Part shown: positions 1-6,287 of the stretch, one piece after another
Numbering within the stretch: the first letter of the stretch is position 1
How the letters are laid out: each line of letters starts with the position of its first letter
Origin: CAXDRM01 sp963991775
GTDB taxonomy: Bacteria; Pseudomonadota; Alphaproteobacteria; Rickettsiales; JABIRX01
Direction of reading: 5' to 3'
Assembly (NCBI GenBank): GCA_963991775.1
Contig: CAXDRM010000036.1
Location: 1 to 12,031, forward strand
Length of the DNA: 12,031 bases
Position numbers and translations under genes: made by a program
Notes under the pieces: model-generated
The model's input: only the letters and a program-made list of their open reading frames with translations
The model's database searches: none
What the model was told of the DNA's origin: nothing

Positions 1-55
1 GAGCATATATTCTGAAAAATTGAATAAAGCTTATTATCTTGAGGTATTTTTATTT
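1..55. repeat. 55-bp direct repeat, copy 1
   Basis: Identical base for base to 151-205, with a period of 150 bp. It begins GAGCATATATTCTGAAAAAT and ends in a T-rich tail. The match stops after position 55, where the flanking sequences diverge. Copy 1 starts at the window edge, so its left boundary is unknown. Inside it, 22-41 matches the reverse complement of 323-342 at 19 of 20 positions, and that stretch covers the stop codon of rpoD. No ORF of note crosses it. It lies downstream of rpoD and may be part of that gene's 3' untranslated region. Confidence 0.9.
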
Positions 56-66
56 CAAGCTGGATC

Positions 67-106
67 TCTCGGTACGATTCTGCACTGCGTTTAGAATCAC
101 TCGAGA
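67..106. other. imperfect hairpin between the repeat copies
   Basis: An outer 5-bp stem (TCTCG 67-71 with CGAGA 102-106) and an inner 6-bp stem (GATTCT 76-81 with AGAATC 93-98) are separated by a small asymmetric internal loop. The apical loop is 82-92. It directly follows repeat copy 1 and is more GC-rich than its surroundings. It has no T-run immediately after it on either strand, so it is not a classic intrinsic terminator. It could be an RNA structure or an intergenic palindromic element; function unknown. Confidence 0.5.
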
Positions 107-150
107 ACCTAAAATTTAATAAAAAACTCTAGTTTTGAGCTATTTTAGTT

Positions 151-205
151 GAGCATATATTCTGAAAAATTGAATAAAGCTTATTATCTTGAGGTATTTT
201 TATTT
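151..205. repeat. 55-bp direct repeat, copy 2
   Basis: Exact second copy of 1-55, 95 bp after the end of copy 1. Like copy 1 it is followed directly by a hairpin-forming stretch (203-272), although the two following stretches differ in sequence. Its segment 172-191 is the near-perfect reverse complement of 323-342, so an rpoD transcript reading leftwards could pair these two arms around a loop of about 130 nt. Confidence 0.9.
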
Positions 206-272
206 TTTGTAAATGTCGAGTAGCGGAGTGCATATATAATGCATGAGCACACGCAGAACATTTAACAAAAAA
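203..272. other. long palindromic hairpin element
   Basis: The arms 203-216 (six T then GTAAATGT) and 258-272 (ACATTTAACAAAAAA) pair over 14 bp with a single bulged A at 264. Within the loop, TGCAT 229-233 and ATGCA 239-243 form a second small stem around ATATA. The loop (217-257) is GC-richer than the arms. In both directions the transcript would end the stem in A rather than U, so it does not look like an intrinsic terminator. It may be a structured RNA, a mobile palindromic repeat or a protein-binding site; I do not recognise the family. Confidence 0.5.
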
Positions 273-281
273 TAGCTTTGC

Positions 282-314
282 TGATTAAATTAGGTAGAAA
301 ACCTCATTTAATCA
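282..314 (-). terminator. candidate terminator of the dnaG-rpoD operon
   Basis: TGATTAAAT (282-290) pairs with ATTTAATCA (306-314), and after one mismatch AGGT (292-295) pairs with ACCT (301-304) around a 5-nt loop. On the minus strand the hairpin begins about 22 nt after the rpoD stop codon. It is followed after 9 nt by a run of six T (complement of 267-272). The stem is AT-rich and the T-run is displaced, so this is a weak intrinsic terminator candidate rather than a certain one. Confidence 0.4.
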
Positions 315-322
315 AAAAGACC

Positions 323-342
323 CAAGAGAATAAGCTTTATTC
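323..342 (-). repeat. inverted partial copy of the 55-bp repeat at the rpoD 3' end
   Basis: Read on the minus strand this 20-nt stretch matches positions 22-41 and 172-191 of the plus strand with one mismatch. It contains the last sense codon and the stop codon of rpoD. Its own core is palindromic (GAATAA, AGC, TTATTC), so it can also fold locally at the stop codon. Confidence 0.7.
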
Positions 343-2265
343 GTTTATGAAAGTCTTCATGCGCTTAGCCCTAGTAGGATGACGCAACTTACGTAATGCT
401 TTAGCTTCAATCTGTCTGATACGCTCTCTAGTCACTGAAAATTGTTTACCAACTTCTTCAAGAGTGTGATCGGTATTCATACCAATACCAAAACGCATTC
501 TTAGGACACGCTCTTCTCTTGGTGTTAAGGTTGAAAGGACGCGTGTAGTAATTTCTTTAAGATTCGAGTGAATTGCTGCATCTACTGGCAATACTGCATT
601 TTTATCCTCAATAAAGTCACAAATAGTGCTTTCTTCATCATCACCAACCGGACTTTCCAAACTTACCGGATCTTTAGCGATTTTCATAATTTTACGAATT
701 TTCTCAACTGGAATACAAAGCTTTTTAGCTAATTCATCATTAGTAGGTTCGCGTCCTAAATCTAAAGACATTTGCTTTGAGGTACGTACTATTTTATTAA
801 TAGTTTCAATCATATGTACTGGTATTCTGATCGTACGAGATTGATCGGCGATTGATCTAGTAATTGCTTGTCTAATCCACCAAGTTGCATAGGTTGAAAA
901 TTTGTAACCACGACGATATTCAAATTTATCTACCGCTTTCATCAAGCCAATATTTCCTTCTTGAATTAAATCTAAAAATTGTAAACCACGATTAGTATAT
1001 TTTTTAGCAATCGAAATAACCAAACGTAAATTTGCTTCGATCATTTCTTTTTTAGCTTTATTTGCTTGAGTTTCACCATGCTGCACATTAGTTACTAAAT
1101 CACGATATTCATTGATTGGTAAACCAACGGTTTTAGCAATTGCAGTGATATCCGCTAAAGTTTCAGCAAATTCTTCATTAGTTGCTATATTAGCTACATT
1201 AGTAATTTTTGCATCTTTAAGTAATTTTGTCAGGCTTTCATCAACCTCAGAACCTTTATATACTGCCAAGAATTTTTTGCGATCAACTTTGGCTTTATCA
1301 ACTAATTTAAGTAAGGCACCTTCTTGCTTACGTAATTTAGAATTTAAATCATAAACTTTCTCGATAATGTGATCGATAAATTTCTGATTAAAATAAATAC
1401 CTTCGATATTTTCATTAAAATCAACATCTAAAGTTGCAATTTTTTTCTGATCAGCAGCAGCAAGCTCTTTACCCTCAAAAGCGCTATAGAGTTTTTCTTC
1501 CTGTAAATTTAAAATTTTATTACAAATATCTGCAAGCTGGCCAAAAGAATCTAACATGAATGGCAATAAGGCTTTCTCCATAACAGCAGGTGAGATACTA
1601 CCTTCACCATCATCCATCATATCAGAGAATTCATCATTTCCTTCTTCCTCATCATCATCCTCATCATCATCCATAAATTCATCTTCTTGATCTTCATCAT
1701 CTTCCTCAGCACTATCTGCATCTTTAGCTTCTTCTGCCTCTTCTTTAAGCTCATCATAATTTTCAAAACGACTTGAATATGAAGCGTCTAAATCAATAAT
1801 GTCTCTAAGCAGTTTTTCTTCATTAACAATATCATCATAAAGAGTTACAAATTCACGCATTGCTAACGGGCTTGAGCACAGTGAATTAATCATTTTTTTG
1901 CGCCCGATTTCGATACGTTTAGCAATCTCAATTTCACCTTCACGGGTAAGTAGCTCTACACCACCCATAGATTTAAGATACATATGTACCGGATCATCAT
2001 TCTCGCCTAAATTTTCTGCAGAAACGATATCTTTGCTAACTTCTTCTGCAGCAACTTCATTTTGATCTTCAACCAATTTTACTCCTGAGCCCACAATGGT
2101 AGTCATCACAGTTTCTACTTTGCTGCTTGCATCAGCAGGCAATGCTTCGTTAACTTCATCATAAGTAAGATAACCTTGACGCTTACCTTTAATGATTAAT
2201 TTTTTAACGATAACATCTAAACCGAGCTCAACTTCAGGTTTTTTTGTTTTGATTCTTTTGACCAT
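337..2265 (-). CDS. rpoD: RNA polymerase principal sigma factor RpoD (sigma-70)
   Basis: This is the housekeeping sigma factor that guides RNA polymerase to -35/-10 promoters; it acts in the cytoplasm. The 642 residues show every sigma-70 region: 1.1 (about 11-60), 1.2 (about 90-125, with DDPVHMYLKSMG), a non-conserved region (about 126-390), region 2 (about 400-485, with ANLRLVISIAKKY, GNIGLMKAVDKFEYRRGYKF and FSTYATWWIRQAI), region 3 (about 488-560) and region 4 with its helix-turn-helix (TLEEVGKQFSVTRERIRQIE, 601-620). The length is close to that of E. coli RpoD (613). Residues 165-222 of the non-conserved region are extremely rich in Asp and Glu. The ATG start lies 1 nt after the dnaG stop codon, with only a weak AGAA-type ribosome site inside the end of dnaG, so translation is probably coupled. 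It is the second gene of a dnaG-rpoD operon, as in many proteobacteria. Confidence 0.98.
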   Translation of the reverse strand: MVKRIKTKKPEVELGLDVIVKKLIIKGKRQGYLTYDEVNEALPADASSKVETVMTTIVGSGVKLVEDQNEVAAEEVSKDIVSAENLGENDDPVHMYLKSMGGVELLTREGEIEIAKRIEIGRKKMINSLCSSPLAMREFVTLYDDIVNEEKLLRDIIDLDASYSSRFENYDELKEEAEEAKDADSAEEDDEDQEDEFMDDDEDDDEEEGNDEFSDMMDDGEGSISPAVMEKALLPFMLDSFGQLADICNKILNLQEEKLYSAFEGKELAAADQKKIATLDVDFNENIEGIYFNQKFIDHIIEKVYDLNSKLRKQEGALLKLVDKAKVDRKKFLAVYKGSEVDESLTKLLKDAKITNVANIATNEEFAETLADITAIAKTVGLPINEYRDLVTNVQHGETQANKAKKEMIEANLRLVISIAKKYTNRGLQFLDLIQEGNIGLMKAVDKFEYRRGYKFSTYATWWIRQAITRSIADQSRTIRIPVHMIETINKIVRTSKQMSLDLGREPTNDELAKKLCIPVEKIRKIMKIAKDPVSLESPVGDDEESTICDFIEDKNAVLPVDAAIHSNLKEITTRVLSTLTPREERVLRMRFGIGMNTDHTLEEVGKQFSVTRERIRQIEAKALRKLRHPTRAKRMKTFINE

Positions 2266-2266
2266 A

Positions 2267-4030
2267 TTATTGTTCTAGATAATTTCTTAATTCCTGCTCC
2301 AGCATTTTAATATCATGTTTTAGAGCAATAGCAAGTTTTTGTTGCTCAGCATCCTCTGTTAAAATCAGTTTTTTATATTCAGCTTTTTGCCTTACTAAAC
2401 TTAGCTTTTTAGATAGGTATAAAAAATGATTTTTCAAGTCTAACTCTTTACTTGCTGCAATAATTTTTGCGGTTTGCAACTTACCATTAAAAATTTTGTA
2501 AAAATTTGCATTAAGATTTTGCTCGGCAAATATAGTAGCAGACTTTGCAATATCTTGCTCTTCTGCCCGCTCTAAAAGAAAATTTTGCAAAGAGGTGCAA
2601 TCTGCCTGAGTAAATTCGAGTAAGGCCAATGATTCTTGCAAATCTTCAGCTAAAAGCGCCTCAGGGTAACAGCAAAAAAAGATGATGATTTCTAGCTCTT
2701 CAGCCAGAAATTCCTCACCCTGTTCATTTCTAACCATATTATTTGTACTTACTCTATTTTGCTTATAATAAGGTTGCTCGCGATAAAAATTATAAAATCC
2801 TTCACGAAAAAATTTCTTATATTGCGCCTTAACCGTCGCATCACTAATTTGCTCGGCTTGCTGCTGTAGATCGGCAGAAATTTTGGCCCTTTCTTCAGGT
2901 AAATTTGCTGAGCTGCGCAAAAAATTAGCCATGATAATTTGCGCTAAAGGTAAAGCCTCTGTAATTAATTGCTGCATCTGCTGCGCACCACCTTGATTTT
3001 CCAGAATATCATCAGGATCCTTACCTTCAGGCAACAACAAAAATCTTAATGATTTACCTGGCTGTAGCAAAGGCAAAGCTATATTTGCGGCACGCAACAT
3101 GGCTCTTCTACCTGCCTCATCACCATCAAAACACAAAATTGGCACATCAAGCTGTTGCCACAAAATTTGCAAATGTGTTTCGCTAAAAGCCGTACCAAGA
3201 GCTGCCACCGCATTAGTAAAACCATATTGCTCTAATTTGAGCACATCCATATAACCCTCACAAACCAAAGCCTGCTTAGTTTTTTGCAATTGCTGCTTAG
3301 CAGCTGCAAAATTAAATAATAATTCACGTTTTTTAAAAAATTTATGCTCTGGCGAGTTAAGATATTTAGGCTGAGCATCACTTTTTAAGACACGCCCACC
3401 AAAAGCAACAATCTTACCATAATGGTTCGCAATTGGAAAAATCAAACGTTCAGCAAATAAAAAATACGGTTCACCATATTCACCTTGCTTATAAAGCCCA
3501 AGCTCTACTAATTTTTTTAATTGGTAATTTTTTTGCTTAACAAATTGCGTGACCATTTGCCTATTTGGCGCATAACCTAAAGCAAATCTTTGTTGCATTG
3601 CTGGCGGAATATTACGTTTTTTAAGATAGGCTAGTACCTGCTGGTTAGCAGCTAGCTGAGCTTTAAAAAACTCGGTAAATTCTGCAAAAATTTGATAATC
3701 AGCCTGATTTTGTTCATAAATCTCAGGTGCCTCTGCTTTGGGCAAAGCCATGCCTGCTTGCTCAGCCAGAACTTTTACTGATTCAATAAAATCTAATTGT
3801 TCATGCTCTCTGACAAAGGTAACGATATCACCATGCGCGCCGCAACCAAAACAATGATAGCTCCCACGATCATCACTTACTACTAAAGATGGGGTTTTCT
3901 CATTATGAAACGGACATAGGGCTTTATAGCGCATAGATCCTGCAGGAATTAATTTGATATATCTGCTTAATACTGAACTTAAAGGCAGACGATTTTTAAG
4001 ATCTTGAATAAATTCTTGAGAAAATTTCAT
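2267..4030 (-). CDS. dnaG: DNA primase DnaG
   Basis: It synthesises RNA primers at the replication fork together with the DnaB helicase. With the chosen start it has 587 residues. The N-terminal CHC2 zinc finger is visible (CPFHNEKTPS, then YHCFGCGAHGD; ligands about C39, H42, C60, C63). The catalytic core follows, with RLIFPI and FGGRVL and the TOPRIM motifs EGYMDVLKLEQYGF (about 258), CFDGDEAG (Asp about 302 and 304) and EGKDPDD (about 335). The C-terminal half (about 430-587) is divergent, as expected for the DnaB-binding domain. A GTG at 4058-4060 would add ten residues, but MKFSQEFIQDLKNRLPLSSV matches the usual start of the family, so I choose the ATG at 4028-4030. The GTG also lies upstream of the predicted transcription start. 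The stop codon is 1 nt before rpoD. Confidence 0.96.
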   Translation of the reverse strand: MKFSQEFIQDLKNRLPLSSVLSRYIKLIPAGSMRYKALCPFHNEKTPSLVVSDDRGSYHCFGCGAHGDIVTFVREHEQLDFIESVKVLAEQAGMALPKAEAPEIYEQNQADYQIFAEFTEFFKAQLAANQQVLAYLKKRNIPPAMQQRFALGYAPNRQMVTQFVKQKNYQLKKLVELGLYKQGEYGEPYFLFAERLIFPIANHYGKIVAFGGRVLKSDAQPKYLNSPEHKFFKKRELLFNFAAAKQQLQKTKQALVCEGYMDVLKLEQYGFTNAVAALGTAFSETHLQILWQQLDVPILCFDGDEAGRRAMLRAANIALPLLQPGKSLRFLLLPEGKDPDDILENQGGAQQMQQLITEALPLAQIIMANFLRSSANLPEERAKISADLQQQAEQISDATVKAQYKKFFREGFYNFYREQPYYKQNRVSTNNMVRNEQGEEFLAEELEIIIFFCCYPEALLAEDLQESLALLEFTQADCTSLQNFLLERAEEQDIAKSATIFAEQNLNANFYKIFNGKLQTAKIIAASKELDLKNHFLYLSKKLSLVRQKAEYKKLILTEDAEQQKLAIALKHDIKMLEQELRNYLEQ

Positions 4031-4036
4031 TTTTTC

Positions 4037-4064
4037 ATTATAAAGAGTGACCGGCAGCACTCAA
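4037..4064 (-). promoter_or_regulatory. predicted sigma-70 promoter for dnaG-rpoD
   Basis: On the minus strand TTGAGT (4059-4064, 4 of 6 to TTGACA) and a perfect TATAAT (4037-4042) are separated by 16 nt. A start 7 nt past the -10 box falls on position 4030, the A of the chosen dnaG ATG. The transcript would then be leaderless or nearly so. Assigned from the consensus only. Confidence 0.6.
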
Positions 4065-4074
4065 AAAATATAAT
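4047..4074 (+). promoter_or_regulatory. predicted sigma-70 promoter for the plus-strand operon
   Basis: GTGACC (4047-4052, sharing TGAC with TTGACA) and a perfect TATAAT (4069-4074) are 16 nt apart. Transcription would begin near 4081, about 16 nt before the GTG start at 4097. Each -35 box of this promoter and the dnaG promoter sits in the spacer of the other. Assigned from the consensus only. Confidence 0.55.
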
Positions 4075-4096
4075 AAATTACTAATAGTTAAGCGCA

Positions 4097-4858
4097 GTGA
4101 ATATTATCGGCTTTAGCAGCGTATATCATAAAGAAGTAAAAAGATTTATCAAAGTATATAATCAAACCTTAATTTCGCCTATTATAAATTCTTTGCTTTT
4201 CCTGGCAATTTTTATGCTGGCCATTGGTAGCCGCATCTCTTTTGGCGAAGATATTTCTTTTGGCTCTTTTATGGCACCTGGTTTAATTGCCATGATGATT
4301 ATTCAAAATGCTTTTGCAAATTCTTCTTCATCTTTCACTATGGGTAAGGTTTTAGGACATATCATCGATTTTTTAATCCCACCTTTATCTGCGACTGAGC
4401 TGACTTTAGCGATTGTTTTAGCAGCTTTAACTAGAGGAATAATTGTGGGCATTTTAGGATTTTTAGCAATTAGTGTATTTATTCCGATCGGTATCGCACA
4501 TCCTATCATTGTGCTAACTTATTTTATCCTAACCAGCTTTGCTCTTGGTTTAGTTGGCCTATTATGCGGACTTTATGCTAATAGCTTTGACCAAATGTCT
4601 GCCGTTACTAGCTATGTGATTACTCCTTTAGCATTTTTATCAGGAACATTTTACTCGGTAAAAGCACTACCGGATTTTTGGTATCAAGTTAGTCATTATA
4701 ATCCTTTTTTCTATATGATCGATGGCCTACGTTATGGCTTTATCGGTTATCATGATGGTAATATTGCATTTGGTATCACCTATCTCATTATCCTTAATAT
4801 TGTCTTATTACTAGGCACAATTTATTGGATCAAAAAAGGCTATCGTATCAAAAATTAG
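4097..4858 (+). CDS. ABC-2 type transporter permease, YadH-like
   Basis: This is the inner-membrane permease subunit of an ABC exporter; the substrate cannot be told from sequence. The 253 residues show about six hydrophobic segments (about 25-43, 57-78, 103-126, 136-160, 168-187, 225-245). The pattern is typical of ABC-2 permeases of the YadH group: a cytoplasmic N-terminus with KEVKRFIKVYNQTLISP, then GSRI, APGLIAMMIIQNAFAN, and near the end SGTFYSVKALPDFW and HYNPFFYMIDGLRYGFIGY. The start is GTG: an in-frame TAG at 4085-4087 excludes anything upstream, and the next Met would cut into the first membrane segment. The partner ATPase (YadG-like) is not in this window, so it must be encoded elsewhere. 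It is the first gene of the plus-strand operon, 6 nt before def. A polysaccharide or lipid exporter permease is the main alternative. Confidence 0.88.
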   Translation: MNIIGFSSVYHKEVKRFIKVYNQTLISPIINSLLFLAIFMLAIGSRISFGEDISFGSFMAPGLIAMMIIQNAFANSSSSFTMGKVLGHIIDFLIPPLSATELTLAIVLAALTRGIIVGILGFLAISVFIPIGIAHPIIVLTYFILTSFALGLVGLLCGLYANSFDQMSAVTSYVITPLAFLSGTFYSVKALPDFWYQVSHYNPFFYMIDGLRYGFIGYHDGNIAFGITYLIILNIVLLLGTIYWIKKGYRIKN

Positions 4859-4860
4859 GT
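4857..4860 (+). promoter_or_regulatory. ribosome binding site of def
   Basis: AGGT overlaps the stop codon of the permease gene and lies 4 nt before the ATG of def. The spacing is tight, but it is the only purine-rich candidate and it points to translational coupling. Confidence 0.4.
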
Positions 4861-4864
4861 AATT

Positions 4865-5398
4865 ATGATTTTAGATATTATTACTTGGCCTGATCTGCGC
4901 CTCAAAGAAATTTCTGAACCGGTCAACAAGGTAGATAAAAAATTACAAAAATTCTTAGATGATATGTTAGAAACCATGTATGATGCAAGCGGTATTGGCC
5001 TTGCAGCTGTACAGGTTGGTGTCTTAAAGCGTATCTTAGTAATTGATGTTAGCCATGGTAAAGAGCGTTATCCAGAGCTTAGCGCCGAGCAGCATGAGCC
5101 ATTATTTTTCATCAATCCTGAAATTATTGCTAATTCTAAAGAACAATCCGAATTTAATGAAGGCTGCCTGTCTTTTCCTGGTCAATATTCTAAAGTAACC
5201 CGCCCTGAAAGCGTTACAGTAAAATATTTAGATTATCATGGTAAAGAGCAAACTATGGAAGCACATGGTATTTTGGCCACTTGTTTACAACATGAAATGG
5301 ATCATCTAAATGGTGTAGTATTTGTTGACCATGTCTCAAAATTAAAGAGAAATATGATTTTAAAAAAGCTAAAGAAACAACAAAAATTTGAGGAATAA
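4865..5398 (+). CDS. def: peptide deformylase
   Basis: It removes the formyl group from the N-terminal Met of nascent proteins, as a cytoplasmic metalloenzyme. The 177 residues have all three signature motifs in order: GIGLAAVQ (43-50), EGCLSFP (99-105) and QHEMDHLNG (142-150). The metal ligands are C101, H143 and H147, and E144 is the catalytic glutamate. Length and motif spacing are normal, so the enzyme should be active. The C-terminus is a short basic tail (KLKRNMILKKLKKQQ). In many bacteria def is paired with fmt; here fmt is not adjacent, and def instead sits between a permease and a HAD protein in the long operon. Confidence 0.97.
   Translation: MILDIITWPDLRLKEISEPVNKVDKKLQKFLDDMLETMYDASGIGLAAVQVGVLKRILVIDVSHGKERYPELSAEQHEPLFFINPEIIANSKEQSEFNEGCLSFPGQYSKVTRPESVTVKYLDYHGKEQTMEAHGILATCLQHEMDHLNGVVFVDHVSKLKRNMILKKLKKQQKFEE
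5390..5394 (+). promoter_or_regulatory. strong ribosome binding site of the HAD gene
   Basis: GAGGA lies 9 nt before the ATG at 5404, inside the last codons of def. It is the best Shine-Dalgarno match I noticed in this window, where most genes have weak ones. Confidence 0.6.
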
Positions 5399-5403
5399 AT
5401 CTA

Positions 5404-6273
5404 ATGAGTAATCCTAACCTCCCAGCTAAAATAGATAATATCGCTGATTTAGTTAATAAATATGAATTATTTGTTTTAGATATTTTCGGCGTAATTCATG
5501 ATGGTAATGAACCATATCCTAAAATGATGGATGCACTAAAAACCATCAAACTTGCTGGCAAACAAATTTGCTTTCTTTCTAATGCGCCAAGACGTGCCGA
5601 TAAAGCTGAGGCAGTATTAAATAAATTTGGTATTGATGATGATTTTTGTGATTATGTGCTAACTTCTGGTGAATATGCTTTTCATCATTTTGTCTCACAT
5701 AGTGAAGCTGGAGAAAAATTCAAATATTATTATTTAGGACCAGAAAAAGATCGTGATTTACTTAATGGTTCTGGTCATCAAGAAGTTAGTGATCCCACCG
5801 CTGCAGACTTTGCTATTGCTACTGGTTTAGATTTAGGCCAACAAGTAAGCGATATTGCAGATCAGCTTGAAGCTCTTAAAGCAGCTAAATTAAAATTATA
5901 TTGTATTAATCCTGATAAAACTGTGCATAAACAATCTGGTTTAGTACATATTTGCGCAGGCTCTGTTGCAGCTGAATATAGCAAAATGGGTGGTGAAGTA
6001 GAATATTTCGGCAAACCTTATCAAGGTATTTATGAAGAATTAATCGCCGAATTTTTATTGCCTAAAAATAAAATTCTTTGTGTTGGTGATGGTCTAGAAA
6101 CTGATATTAAAGGCGCTAATCAATTTGGTTTAGATTCTCTATTCATTACTTCTGGTATGTTTTCACCTGAATTAGAGCAAAAAATTGGTGAGGATCCTGA
6201 TCCAGAAAAACTTGCAGCTTTAATTGCCAAACATGGTTGGCAACCTAATTATTATGCTTCATTATTTGCTTAA
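5404..6273 (+). CDS. HAD-superfamily class IIA hydrolase (TIGR01459-like)
   Basis: This is a Rossmann-fold HAD protein with a C2 cap, resembling the family I know as TIGR01459, found mainly in alphaproteobacteria; its substrate is unknown. Of the 289 residues, motif I is VLDIFGVIHDG (24-34), with the nucleophile Asp at 26. Motif II is FLSNAPRRADK (Ser 59), the motif III lysine is in GKPYQGIYEEL (K204), and motif IV is VGDGLETDIKGA (D229, D234). The cap lies between motifs II and III. The residue two after the nucleophile, Asp in ordinary HAD phosphatases, is Phe 28 here; an aromatic residue at this place is what I recall for the family. The start has a strong GAGGA ribosome site. It lies 5 nt after def and 14 nt before argS. 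Phosphatase activity is possible but not assured. Confidence 0.88.
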   Translation: MSNPNLPAKIDNIADLVNKYELFVLDIFGVIHDGNEPYPKMMDALKTIKLAGKQICFLSNAPRRADKAEAVLNKFGIDDDFCDYVLTSGEYAFHHFVSHSEAGEKFKYYYLGPEKDRDLLNGSGHQEVSDPTAADFAIATGLDLGQQVSDIADQLEALKAAKLKLYCINPDKTVHKQSGLVHICAGSVAAEYSKMGGEVEYFGKPYQGIYEELIAEFLLPKNKILCVGDGLETDIKGANQFGLDSLFITSGMFSPELEQKIGEDPDPEKLAALIAKHGWQPNYYASLFA

Positions 6274-6287
6274 AACGCAGCCTAGCT

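Noticed and set aside
123..136. AAAACT/AGTTTT mini-palindrome as a terminator
   Set aside because: The stem is 6 bp with a 2-nt loop and only two G-C pairs at most; it is too weak and too far from rpoD to claim.
1..336. CRISPR array or tandem satellite
   Set aside because: Only two copies of a 55-bp unit with a 95-bp spacer are present, which fits neither CRISPR repeat/spacer sizes nor a satellite. No cas gene is nearby.
626..1354. Plus-strand open frames opposite rpoD (626-844 and 1112-1354)
   Set aside because: They are antisense shadows of conserved sigma-factor coding sequence, with no ribosome site or family resemblance.
4031..4060. N-terminal extension of DnaG from the GTG at 4058-4060
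   Set aside because: The ten extra residues do not resemble the family N-terminus, and the codons overlap the predicted -10 box and spacer of the dnaG promoter.
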